DNA of 64,000 nt from Nematostella vectensis (lineage: Eukaryota; Cnidaria; Anthozoa; Actiniaria; Edwardsiidae), in contig NC_064046.1 of assembly GCF_932526225.1 (NCBI RefSeq), positions 10,503,719 through 10,567,718 of the forward strand, given 5' to 3'. Both the position numbers and the translations under genes were made by a program. The first letter of the stretch is position 1. Each line of letters starts with the position of its first letter. This document shows, piece by piece, positions 36,006 through 47,935 of the stretch. Below the pieces are notes generated by a model, which had not been told where the DNA came from, ran no database searches, and worked only from the letters and a program-made list of their open reading frames with translations.

Positions 36006-37270
36006 CATGACTACCAAGTTTGTTGCCATACGATGTTTCCTTCATTAATTAAAGTTCTTAAAACCTTTCACTTGTATCAATCTAGCCAAAACAAAGCATA
36101 GATAAACTTTCAAATTCTGAAAAGGGAATTGAATTTGATTAAAATTTGAATTTTCTACAGATCTTTGAAAATTTTCATGGCCGCGCGAAAGGAGATTGAA
36201 TCGAGTGAATATTTCCAAGTTTTGGCGGGAAAATCTGAAACAACTTTTTTTCCTTAAATCCTTTAAAATTCAGAGACGGCAATACCACAAAATATTGGCA
36301 ATTTTTTTTTCAATTGCAATGCTACCCACAATAAAGCGAAAAATAATTTACAGTCGAGAACTGTATGCGAAAAAAGAAAATATCGTTTTGTTGTAGGTTT
36401 CAAAAACAGCGCGCGCTCGTGAGAATGTCGCCATTCTTGATTGCGAGTGCAGCGCGCGCGCACAATGCAAAAACAATTTAAAGACTAAAAAATATCTGCT
36501 ATATTTTGCAGATTTGTTTCCTGAAGCTAAATAGTTATTTGACTACCAGGTTGAGATATAAAGATGGCGGTAAAAGTTGTAACCACACAACGTTCTTCAG
36601 CAATAAGACTTCAGTAAGAAGACATGAAGACGGGATCCGGTTAAGCGCGCGCATATGATATTTCATGGTTGACAGCTCGATCTACGTCACAAATTACTGG
36701 ACCCGGGCCTTTCAGTTCACGGCCTTTTTTCCGAAGGATGACCAAAATATCTCAATATTACAGATTTGAGTTATTAGCGCGAACGCGTTTTTATAGAGTC
36801 CATAAGAACCACATACCATTTGGAAGAAGAAAATATAAAAGAATTGACAAAGTCTATCCATTCTGAAAGGTTATATGGACTTTGAATATAAATATTTTTA
36901 TTTTGATGACGTCTTCTAGTGACGTCATCGATGACGTCACAAAACACTTGACCACAGTTTTGCACCTCCCTTGACACATACATGACACCTGCCAAGTTTG
37001 GCTGTCATGCGATGCTTTTTGGAGACGGACGGACATCGCGTCACCAAAACTCGAATCGATGGGTTACCAATATTTGTTATCACATTTTTCTATACCACTT
37101 TTTCTTAGGTATGGGGCTCCGCTCACGCGGCGCTTCACGTGGGAGCTCCGCTGTAAAACTCTCGGTATGTGAAAGATGGGCTCCAGATTCTAACGCGTTA
37201 AAAAATAGTCGGTCTCGACTAAATCTTTGTTCTAGTCGTAAAAGCGTGCGTAAATATAGGAAAAAAATGA
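36006..37270. other. repeat-rich intergenic stretch with ATF/CRE-type palindromes
   Basis: No gene seen. TGACGTCATCGATGACGTCA-type clusters occur at 36905-36939, with related ones at 35672-35692 and 35985-35998, in what look like related repeat copies (the CTATGGGGCTCC-like block near 35602 and 37112). Confidence 0.4.
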
Positions 37271-37274
37271 ATTA

Positions 37275-37618
37275 ATAATAATAACTTTATTCCAATAAAT
37301 ACCAATACAGGTATATTAGGATAATATACAAAGTAGGTTGGCTTATATGCCTATCCTCTATTCATAATATTGAATTACATCATCACAAAATTTCAGGACT
37401 TAGGCTCGTAATGGAGCTCATAATATGCGAAAAAAGGTCTTTTGGCCTTAACAGTTTGAAAGAGTTATTGATTGCAAATAGATCATTAAAAAATACTCGA
37501 CGTATATCATTGACATAGTCGCATTCCATTAAGGTATGGTACTCATTCCAAACCTTATTTTTTTCACATTTTTCACAAATCTTTAATTCATAAGGTAATT
37601 TTTTATAGCGGCCTGTCG
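37275..37618 (-). mobile_element. 5'-truncated LINE (non-LTR retrotransposon) 3' end
   Basis: Minus-strand frame ending TGA at 37383 reads the C-terminus of a LINE ORF2: GRYKKLPYELKICEKC, then HTLMECDYVNDIRRVFFNDL. The CEKC...H...C spacing (C-x2-C-x12-H-x4-C) fits the C-terminal CCHC knuckle of many LINE reverse transcriptases. An upstream TGA near 37615 and loss of all RT motifs show truncation. The 3' end is a short (AAT)n run at 37273-37283. Confidence 0.6.
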
Positions 37619-40340
37619 CTCAATCGAATCAAAATGTAAACATACATATGACCAATGATTGATATTTAACCAAAAAAGATAATACTTGCAAAATAGGTTC
37701 TCTATGACAAGAGTCATCAAACTGTCATGTGACCCATAGTCCCTAATTTCGGTTTAAATCGAGAGAGTCCTTGTTTAAACTAATTTAAACCACGCAGTGC
37801 ATGTTGCAGTGCTCCAAAAACGTTAGTGAAAAAGTTAAAAGGAATTGTTGTGTGTTGTTGTGAACAATAATGCGATAAAAGTGAAGGAAAGAACCAAATA
37901 CGTCCGACCTTCAAGATTTCTAAGAAATGATCATGTTAATATATATGATTTACGAAGTTGGCGATCAGCTTAGAAATTTAGAGTAAAACAGCCTTCTAAC
38001 TCAAACCCCCAAATGCATGTTCGGTCGCATTATTTCTCAGAAGCTCCTTTCCACCATATCAATATTTTTAGTGCGTTTCCTGAAAATTTTTTTAAAATAA
38101 TTCGGCTAGTGAAATGTTTCAAAGTTTTTGCTCAAGTACAGGCTTGGGTTTCATTGAGCTAGGTAGAAAGCTTGATAAGTTATCTCATCCCTGTGAAACG
38201 ATGACTTAAAATGGCGTCGCATGGAATCGAGGACGCCGGACAGTGGCTTATGCAAATAAGCATCTGTTCCGTAGACTGTATAGAACCTTCAACGATTTTT
38301 CTATATCGATTAAATTTCGCGAGATCAAAGTTCGCGGTCTTTATTTTTCGCGAGACTCTTAGCTCGCAATTTGTTTGAAATCGCGAAAAAAACAAGTATT
38401 TTTCATCTCATTAAAAAATACATTCTAGAGATGAGCCGATGAGGAGAGCAGAATTCTGGAAACCTAAATCCCCCTAAAACTACCTTCATCAGTCAATAGA
38501 AAAAGGTTTTCAAAACTGGCTCCGCTTATAGGCAATGCCTAAATATGTATATTTTGGGAATTGGGATACCTGTGGAAAGTCACGCATTCTCATCTAGCTA
38601 ACAGACAAATACCATAATTGGACTAATGATGAGTATCTTCATTTTGTTGTGTTTGTTTTGTATTTATGAATTTTTTTGGGTTGTGGGTACTTCTCAAAGC
38701 CGGTACGACTGGTTGAGGGGTCCAATGTGTTAAAACGTCATTTGAGAATCTGTTTAGTCATTTTAATTATTTCGCATGATTTTAACTGTTTTTGCCGAAA
38801 TAACACCAAAAATCGCTCTTCGCCGTGAAAGTGCCCCTTTGACTGTTTAATAGGGAAGGGGGGGGGAGGGGGGGGGGCTGTAAAACCAGAGGGGGCTTAA
38901 GTTAAAATGTTGCCAAGATAGGGGGGCAGCTTTATTTTTTTTTCACGTAAAAGGGGGGTGGGCTTACTTTAAATGACGTCAAAATGTTTCTTTTGTATCC
39001 AGATTTATCAAAATTTTGCGCAAATGGTTAAAAATGTCATCTTTTCCTTTAAACACAAAATTGATGCAAACTTTTAAGAACCTCTTTGCAGTAAGGACCG
39101 CTCTGTTCTATAAATCTCTATGTATCTCTCAACCCTTAGCGACAAAATGAGCTCTGTCTCGATGTCGCCTGAGATCAAACTCAGAAAGCGGACTCCCGTA
39201 AGCATCCATATTCTAGCGGCCAAGACGACAAAGGTAAGGTGTGTTAAGCATTAAGGGAATGTATCTGTTAGATGAAAAAAGGCCGCGTACAACAATCTTA
39301 GAGCTATGGGCCTGTGTTAAACCATTTATAATTACTCAACCATTTAGACAGAAAGAAGGAAATTTCAACTCTGCTTTAGACCATTTACAGTAAAAACAAA
39401 TTTTCAGATTCTCCAATGAAACGCTTTAGGCTTTTTGGTCCTTAATTGTATAAAGGCAAGATATAATCAATCGTTTCCCGGACATTTGTCGGTCTAGTCG
39501 AACTTAGCTAAGCGGTGCTGATGTTTATCCTCCTGCCGAAGTAGAATGCATTAGGGACCAAGTGACTACAGGTAGAATGTAGGGGGGGGGAGGCTCTTCG
39601 TATTTTTTTAAGAACAGGAGAACAGTAATTTTTCATTTTTCGAAGCTAATTTTACGGACCCCCCCCCCCCCCCAGCCCTGAATTATTGCACAGTCCCTAA
39701 CCTCAGAACTGGTTGAAGGGTTTATAAGGGACAAGAAATGATGATAATAAATGCGAAGATTTTATTTTATTTTATTGTATTTGGTGACTTGCTTCTCACT
39801 TGCAAAGCGAGTCCATTCCCAACACAACGAATAAGGAAACTATTGTTTAATAATAAGAAATAAAAATATACTCAACAATCATTGCAAGACAAGGATTTTA
39901 ATAAACACTCATAAATAGATATTCTCCAGTATACAAAACAGACTTAAGACCTTTTTTATTCTATTTGGATATTTCCAGGATTACAAATTGACAAGATCGA
40001 AACATAAAAAGATCGACCAATTTCTTGTAAAATTATGTAAAAGCTATAAAAACCTATATAAACTTTGTCCGTGCGTTTTCTATTCTTTAATAAGTTTTTT
40101 CCTTTTAGCTTCTCCAGATTACTAAATAAAAATAAAAATGCCAAAAACCTCAAAGTCAAAGATAACCCTAGCGATTTTTTTTACTCTCTTAAAACTTTGG
40201 AAACGCACGCCGCACTATAAAGTATCTTTTGTATTTTTTTTTTTTGACGCTGTATTCTCTTGTATCAAATATGATTTTAGCTGTGGTCATTGCTCATAAA
40301 GCGAGGGCTTCAGATTAAAAAAATACTGACTGAGCTGTCT
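37619..40340. other. intergenic, no convincing gene
   Basis: Contains G/C homopolymer tracts (38858-38878, 39584, 39659-39673), a poly-T tract, and one exon-like segment at 39147-39233 (29 codons from ATG, then AAG|GTAAGG) with no partner. I rate that segment as possible chance. Confidence 0.4.
38220..38278. repeat. right arm of the distant 59-bp inverted repeat
   Basis: Inverse of 33516-33574 (CATGGAATCGAGGACG ... GTTCCGTAGACTG). No transposase lies between the arms, so they may simply be two opposed copies of one short repeat. Confidence 0.6.
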
Positions 40341-40468
40341 TTATTGTGTTTTCTGAAAGGAGTACAAATGAACTTGCATCTTCTTATTCAGCATTGTAAC
40401 CTAATTTTCCTAAAGTTCCTTTATAACTCTTCATAAAAAAATCTGACCCTCATAGCTTGGTAATTTGA

Positions 40469-43400
40469 TTAAAAGACGTCCTTGTAATAATTAGGTCGAC
40501 AGGTCTTGTTTACAACGATGAAACTATCATACGGCTTGACGCTAGTCTGGAGTTCCTTGGCGACCTGAAAACGCAGAACAATTTGTACGTCACGTGGTGC
40601 AGACAAAGTAATGCGTGGTAATCACGTGAAGCGTCAGGAAATGTTTCTCGTTCATAAGATTATTCAGCCTAGTCTCATGAGCTTTCATCGGGTTTCCTGT
40701 GTTGGTAAGAGTCATCACTGCTCATCGAACCGCTCTCCCAAATCCGTCTTACCCCACGGTCATCCACAGGAATCCTGAACCCTTTCTCCATCCCAGAGCT
40801 TCTCCGACACACAACAGCGGAGGAGCTCTGGGAACAAGAATAACCCGATCCGAATAAAACACGAAGGCTAAGTTTAAACGTCGTATTATTCATGAGCCGC
40901 ATTCAATGCAAATGCATGGAAATGAAGATAAAACAATTTACTTGATTTATTTGCATTTAATACCGCTCATGGATAATACGACGTTTGAAATTAGCTAAGA
41001 ACCAGGCCGGCTATTGTTATATTCAGGGGCCGCGAAAGGGTAGGGGCAGGTGGGGCGCCCCCCTCCACTTTTCTGAGCGGATGTTTCTTTAGATATATAT
41101 GAACGTTTTTTTGAACCAACAGGTTTCAAATTTGTTGAACAGTTTAAAATTCCCGCGTTCGGATTTGGAACCACCACCCACCCCTCCCCCCTGAAGCCAC
41201 CAACCACCCCTCCCCCTGAGACCACTACCCACCCATTCCCCAAACTCTCGCCCCCCCACTTATGGGACCTCCGCCCCTGATATTTGTGGTGCTATATAAA
41301 ATAAAACGTCGCGTTATGTTTTTTTTTTCGTTGGGGTCCTGTTTTACTCTTGTACTCTTGTCATTTTATTATTATTGTCATTCATGTGTTTATTTAAAAT
41401 AGGCAGCCCACCTGTTCCATTTTTTTCATAGCTCGGATAAGATTGCCGCCCGCGATCTTCGCCAAGTCCTGGTCAGAGTACCCTCGTTTGAGAAGCTCGA
41501 CCATCAGGTCAGGGTACTTTGATACGTCCTCCAGGCCCGTGGGCACCCTGTGGAATATTAATCGTTCTCAGCTGGAGTCGGTGTCGAAGGGTTGAGCAGA
41601 AATAAATTTCTTCGAGGTTTGAAAATTAGCGATAAAATATTATCTTGGGAACACGACAAGTTTTAATTATCTGTGTCTAAAAACTTTTTTGTAAGGGAGG
41701 GGAGGTCCTTGATAATTTTTGAATAGGTGTATCCGGTGGATGACCAAGAAAACCACAAAGACCGTTTGGACACCTCATACGTGCTAACACAGACATACTA
41801 CTATCGAATACAATAGACTAAAAGCAGCCTCTATTTCGCATGCGCACGCATCCGTACCTTGAAACTCCGTCGTAGTCAGCACCAAACCCGATGTAATCGA
41901 CGCCGGCGATTTTCTTGATGTGGTCAAAGTGATCTAAACAATAACAGATATTGTATACAACTCAGGCTCCTCCGAAGGAAACTCTATTAGCAACCGCTAC
42001 TCTACTGGCAAAAGAGCGTTGTGATCGGTTTGGGCTACCTGTGTTTCGCGCATGAGGAGAGTGGGGAGAATTATTGTTTTCTACACAGGGAGCCCGGATC
42101 GCGTTTTCGCTTTTTTTTTCCGTTTTTTTTTCCTAATTTCAAGAAAGATACCCGCGTAGGAGGCTTTATACACCAATTTCAAGAAGCTGCAAGTGAAAAT
42201 GGCAATGGAAAAAGTTAAATCTAGTCCACCCTTTCCCGCTTTGAAGAAATTAGCCAAAATCCACATTTTCTTTTTTAAATTCCCCCTCCTCTTTGAAACA
42301 GATCCTTGCGATACTCCCCTGATCAATCTTGCGTCCCCTCTTATTACGACACAAAAACTTTTCGACAACAACGAATTACCACCAACAATATCTTAATTAT
42401 CGAACGTTCTTGTTTTTTCAGCCTACAAACCACTTACCAGCCACATCACTAAGTGTTGCCTCTTTTTTGCAGGTGACGAAATTGTTATAGAAGTTTACCA
42501 TGACCACACCACCATTTGTTGGCTGGAAAAGTCAAGTAGTAATAAGGGTCAATGCCAATGAGAATTGAGAGAGATGCGTGGATAATCAGCTGAAGGAAGA
42601 GAGCATAAGATGCTCTCTTGGTATCATACAATTTAGGAGTAGGAGTGAGAATGGAAGTTGTTAAGTGTGGATATGATGGCGAGTGTAGCCAAAGACCAAA
42701 GTGATAAATGCAATTTAGAGTGAGAAAGGAAGTTGATAAGTGTGGATACGATGGCGAGTTTAGCCAAATATAAAGGAAGGTGTCCCAAGCTGGCATTAGA
42801 GCATGTAAAGACATATTTCATTACAGGACATTATATTTTTAAAGATCGTTCAAACTCAATGGAGATTGCCGCGTTTGGTGTTGGTTTTTCACTGCTCGCC
42901 ACTGGCAACTGGGCAAAAGAGCGAATCTCCTCCCTCATCACCTCCCGGATAGCTTTCAAGAATTCGCTCAAAGGCCTGTCCGCTATACCGCCGAAGAAAA
43001 ACAAGAAATGCGGCCAAAAAAAAAAATAAATAAATAAAATAACCAAACGACGGTTGATCAGAGGATTTGCCGCTCGGTGCAAAGCTACCCTTCGAAGGCA
43101 TACCGCTGTACCACGCGCGCCGGCGCAGGTCACGTACGCAAAACCTCTAGAGCTCTGAGACGCTGCCCTGTGTTTAGTCCAGAACTGTGACCCTCTATTT
43201 CACGCGAGCCAGAATGTCGAGCGCAATGGGAGTTCCAGGTCTGGACTACCCTGTGTTGTGAGTCTAACCTTGCCTAAATGCGAGCATTTAGCCTCATTTA
43301 AAGGCTGATCCGCACTCACTATAAAAAGCCAGGTATTTTAAGTAGAGGCTAAAAACCATGCTCACCATTCTCTTGAGAACGTCATCAGGTACATTCCGTG

Positions 43401-46400
43401 AGGTGTTGCAGATAGCAAAAGCCGACGAGTGGCTGAAGATAACTGGAAACAAGAATTGGTAAAGCGTAAAAGTGAATGTCTTGTCATGACGTCATCAACA
43501 GGTAACGGCGGGCAAGATTTACGTCATCGCAAGAGCAGCAGTATATACAAACAGTTCAAAACTTGAGAGAATAAACCCTTTTGATTCCCGCGTTGACTTT
43601 AGTCTAGAAAGAAATGAAGAAGTTGCTTTTTGTTGTTATTTTATTTTTAAAAGCCTGAGGGCGCGCGAGCTAGTGACCCCAAAAGTCACGTGATTTCTTA
43701 GTGCGAGTTGCCTATTGGCTTACGCCTTTGTTGTCTTGATGGTTCGAAGCATGATTGACAGCTTTTATTTATCTTTCTCTGCTATTTTATTTGCTATTAG
43801 TGGCTGATAGAAACATTGTTTCTATGGTGTACGAATATGCCCAAATCGTGGTTAAGGCATTCACGGCGCGCATGCGCCTACCTGGTGCCTTGCTGATGTC
43901 AAGCACATCGTGCATTGTCTTTGTAGTCACGTGACTAATGTCGACAAACATGCCAAGGCGATTCATCTCCCGGATGACATCCTGTTGGTTTAAGCGTAAA
44001 TTTTTAATAACGTTAACAGGTTACTTCCGGTCGATTACGTAACAACCTCCAAGGATTTTAAACGGAAAAGTCGAAAAATATTTCAAAATATTGAAAGCAG
44101 TGTGTCTATTGGAAATTTCTTTGAGGATGTGATTGATAATTTAGAGCGGATGGCCTGTTAAATATCTCTAATTTTAATAGAATCTTTTGTCTTTTTTTAG
44201 TCTCGTGGTATTTTATTCAACAGAATGTAGTATACATACCTTGCCAAAGTCACTCAACCCATTGTTAAGGGGGACCGCTGGAGAACAGGAATCTGCCCTG
44301 GAAATATCGAATGGATAACTAAGACAGGGGGATTAGTTAGGTTATAAATATAGCCAGTGTCGTCCCTACCTTTTCATTTGTTGTTTCGTTTAACATTCGT
44401 GATTGTTCTTCAATATGATTTTCATAGAAGCTTCATTATTGTCATTTACTGCACCAAGATTTATGTTTTGATGGCTAGGTGCAGGGCCGTAGCAAGGGTG
44501 GGGCACTAGGGGAACCTGCCCCACCCCAAAAACTTGAAATGACCGGTAGGGGCGTGGCTGTGTCCCCCATTGTTTTTGTAATATTTCTGTATCGTGCCCC
44601 CATAATAATTCGAGGCCTGCTACGGCCATGAGGTGTGAAACAGACATTTGGCTGATTCTCTATAGATAAATTTAACGGTTGACGAGCGAATTCTACGGTA
44701 AATTTCACACGTAAAACGATATAGGACACATCGCGAGACCCGCACACGTCTAGAATGTGACACATATACATGACATTTGGCGTATTGCGATACATTATAT
44801 CTGTGTCATGCTAGTCATTGCCAGAGGTTGTGCGGCAGTCACGCTTCAGTGTGATAGTTTGAAATAAGATTGACAGTACAGTAACGACTAGAATGAGATA
44901 AATACAAGCGTGACAAACAGCACGAGTGCGTGACACGGTGTGTTACTAACCATGGTGTGTGACATCCGTGCGTCAGCGTCATGTAGCGTCCTCCCATCTC
45001 ATACATCATCCGTAGCGTATCGAGGCTGCTGTCAATAGCGTGGCCTCCCTCGATTCCGACCAATGATGCAATTTTACCCGCTTTGTAAGCATCCAGAATG
45101 CCTTGCGCGGTGGTGACGAATTCTAGGTCTTTTTGGTACTTGGCTGCTAGGCGATGTATCACATCTATTTGCTCCACAAACAGACGAACAGAGTTCTTGT
45201 ATTGGTTGCTACATGAGACGAACGCTGACCAGAACTGGAGATTAACACAATACAGCTAATTCCCGATAGACGGAAACTCGGTAAATACATCCCCAGCTAA
45301 TTTCTTTTTTTTTATTTATTTATCTAATTTTTGTAGGCTCCATGTGCTCACCTGGCCGCCGACTTTGCCTTTTCGCAAGCGTGGGATATCTGTGTGTAGT
45401 TCTGGGCTACCTGTGTCAAGGGTGATGTTTTCCAGTCGGTTCATGTAATATTTTCTCATCTGCCATGGTATGTCGTTATGGCTGAGAAAAGAAAAACAAA
45501 CAAATAACACTTAGGTTTTACTAAAAATTTCCCGAGCCCAGCTACAAACCCTGAACAGGGTTTCCACAGGGGCTCATAAGTAGGGGCAATCAACTTCCTC
45601 ACATTGTATAGGTGTCACGGCGTTTCATCCTAGGATCAGGCTATTTTTAGACGCGCGGATTAGCCAATCAGATGCGACCTTAGACAAAAAGCTATGTTTT
45701 CTCTTCGGTACTTTGACTTTTGTAGCTCTCTTCTTCAATGATGAATCCAACTTTATCTACGAATTTAAATTCTGGTTTGCAATTCTTTTGTTGAACAAAC
45801 AAAACCGACGGATGATGGGTAAAGAAATATTCTTCCTAACTGAAATTTGCGCGTGCAGCCTCACGTCACTAGCGCGCGCGACCAACGTCAACGTAGCTGA
45901 TTGGCCCGTTCGTGCGCGCGCGTCTAAAAATAGCCTGATCCTGGGAAACGCCGTGACACTTATATAATGCAGATGATGTCAAAAATGATGCCCAAATGTC
46001 CCACAGAAGTCCCACAAATTGTACAGCATTTCGGATGCAGACAGTGAGTCCTGCTCGAATTTATCTAAAATACAGATGTTTGTAGGGTTTTTTCTGCGAC
46101 TTGGAAAAGAACCACAGTCACCTAAGATTATGGAAACTTGTCTTGTTGTCCAAACTTGGTGAAAATCTTGTAGAAAAGCATATATAACTACGAGTTCGGT
46201 TGTTGAATGGAAGTAGAACGAATCCAGCTCAAAATACAAAAATTTGGAATTGATAAGATAAAGCGGTGCTCTCTTCGGTAGGTACATCGTATCTATGTGT
46301 CTTCAAAGCTATTTTTTAAAACTTGCAGGGATTAAAGTGCGGGGAAAAGTAGAAGAGAAAGAGAAACAAGTTTAATGGTAGGACTTACACTGCTCTTGTA

Positions 46401-46946
46401 AGTGGTTTGTTTGCTTTTGGTTTTTCGTTTCTTCGTAGTAAATTTTACGTGTTTTTCTACAATTTGAGTCCCAACTCTACACTAATGTGGCCGGTCAAAA
46501 AAAAAAGGGCTTGCACTTTCTATGCTTACCGGAGAATGCTTATTTTCTTGTCAAGATTCACAGAAAAATATGTCAAAGCAATTTTTTTCGCCGTCGATTG
46601 CCCACTTTTTGTGGGACATTTGTGGGACCACATGGCTGTTATTGCATCATCTCTTTTCTGATTGGCTATTCGTGCGCGCGTGATTGACATGTCGGATCTA
46701 TGAATCTGTGAGTTGTGTGGGAGTGGGAGTGGTTAGTATGTAATCTCGAGCGAAGGAGAAAATGCGACGTTTGCGTGATGTTTACCCGTCTATCAGTGGT
46801 GTGTCCGCCAGTATAGCGGCAACTCGCTGCTCGTATGTTTTTTCCTCGTCTTTTTTTTTATTCAGCAACACTGCACATGGTACCGCTACCACGATCACCA
46901 ATACCACAACCACAGCGATCCCAATTAGTAGCTTTTTCCTATTCAT
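40469..46946 (-). CDS. membrane dipeptidase (M19 family) with signal anchor, DPEP-a
   Basis: Zinc-dependent hydrolysis of dipeptides at the cell surface. Exons on the minus strand: 46946-46786, 45481-45352, 45234-44951, 44297-44240, 43981-43882, 43442-43366, 42522-42438, 41933-41858, 41547-41412 and 40564-40469; 400 residues. Metal ligands all present: His55/Asp57 (HND), Glu159 (EGGH), His228 (DISH), His249 (FSH). Also [37 protein letters not shown] and [12 protein letters not shown]. The N-terminus (MNRKK then about 23 hydrophobic residues, then KKKDEEK) looks like an uncleaved type II signal anchor, unlike the GPI-anchored vertebrate enzymes; the short tail ending YYKDVF has no GPI signal. 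It stands head to head with DPEP-b. AATAAA on minus at 40345-40340. Confidence 0.95.
40871..40992. mobile_element. MITE with CGTCGTATTAT termini
   Basis: Left arm AAACGTCGTATTATTCATGA and right arm TCATGGATAATACGACGTTT are inverted; the interior holds ATGCAAATGCATGGAAATG. GCTA-like flanks. In DPEP-a intron 9. Confidence 0.65.
44006..44190 (-). mobile_element. AAAGCCG-family MITE copy, reversed
   Basis: Contains AGGTTACTTCCGGTCGATTA, GCAGTGTGTCTATTGGAAAT and GATTGATAATTTAGAGCGGA, the reverse complement of blocks in 10135-10337 and 57085-57315. In DPEP-a intron 4. Confidence 0.55.
45611..45960. mobile_element. MITE with GTGTCACGGCGTTTC termini
   Basis: The left end GGTGTCACGGCGTTTC and right end GAAACGCCGTGACACT are parts of inverted arms of about 47 bp (each includes CTATTTTTAGACGCGCG or its inverse). 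TATA flanks both sides. In DPEP-a intron 1. Confidence 0.7.
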
Positions 46947-47110
46947 GATATTTGGCGCGACTCGGTGCAAAAGAACAAAGGTGGGTTTTCACTATAAGCA
47001 AGCAAACACAAGTTAAAATCGATGAAACACCGAATTTTTCTAGCGCGAAAAATATCAAGCGTGCTCGTACTATTGCATTCTTGTTGGGATGGAAAATCCC
47101 TTGCGTTTTA

Positions 47111-47513
47111 GACCCTGTCCCCAAGTATCAGTTTTCGTTTGAAAACGCAACCTATTTGTTCCGTTTTCAAAAAGATCCGCGTCCACACGAAGCGTTTTCA
47201 TTTTGATACTACCCGTCCCCACGAAAACGCAGAAACGATACGAAAACGATACCAAGTTCTACAGCGCATGCGTATTCGCGCGCCACCTGGACTGGACCTA
47301 AGTTATCTTTTCATCGTTTTCGAAAGGTTCCATTTTCGTCCAGCCCCACGGCACCGAAGGGGTTTCGTTTTCAAATTGTTGTTCCACTCTGGAGATAGTT
47401 TTCAAATCGTTCTGTTTTCGATCATCGTTTTCGCGTTTCCGTGTGGACGATACCCGTAGCCGTAACAAAAAGGTTGCGTTTTCAAACGAATTCGGGTACG
47501 TGGGGACGGGGTC
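47111..47513. mobile_element. 403-bp MITE with GACCCTGTCCCC termini and TTA flanks
   Basis: Inverted ends of about 42 bp with a few mismatches (GACCCTGTCCCCAAGTA / TACGTGGGGACGGGGTC), rich in GTTTTCG/CGAAAAC motifs; TTA at 47108-47110 and 47514-47516. A 3-bp TTA duplication would fit PIF/Harbinger-type insertion, but that is tentative. It starts 164 bp upstream of the DPEP-a start codon. Confidence 0.7.
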
Positions 47514-47730
47514 TTAGCCTTGAGAGCTCGAGCTTCCAGCTAGCTTGAACCAAAATCTATATCCCTTAGCCTGTTGCTAGCGCTTTTTGGGTCATATAGA
47601 AGCACATTTTAGCGTGATCATAATTCGAATGACTCTTAAATTAAAGTTTATTCTAACTCACCATTTGAAAGCTAGTAAATTGGAACTATTGTTTTGCAGT
47701 GCTTCCAACCTGGGTTCGGTAATTGGCTAA

Positions 47731-47935
47731 TGCCTAGTGCACACTAGCGACATATAGACATAACGACATGGGCGCGCGCACTCTTATCTTCGACATAACG
47801 ACATCGACATAACGACATAAGAGAAAAAACCTCTTATGTCATTATGTCCATGTCGTTATGTCGGGCTAAACATAGTGCGCGCGCCCATGTCGTTGTGTTG
47901 TTATGTTGCTAGTGTGCACTAGGCATAACTGAGGA
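47731..47935. mobile_element. 205-bp MITE with TGCCTAGTGCACACTAGC termini
   Basis: Ends TGCCTAGTGCACACTAGC and GCTAGTGTGCACTAGGCA are perfect inverses; TAA flanks both sides. Almost the whole element is foldback, with CATAACGACAT repeats in both arms. Lies in the shared upstream region of the two dipeptidase genes. Confidence 0.75.

Noticed and set aside
39147-39233. 29-codon exon-like segment with GTAAGG donor
   Set aside because: No partner exon, no recognisable similarity; could be chance, so not listed as a gene.
47139-47459. 106-codon + strand ORF
   Set aside because: Lies wholly inside the MITE at 47111-47513.
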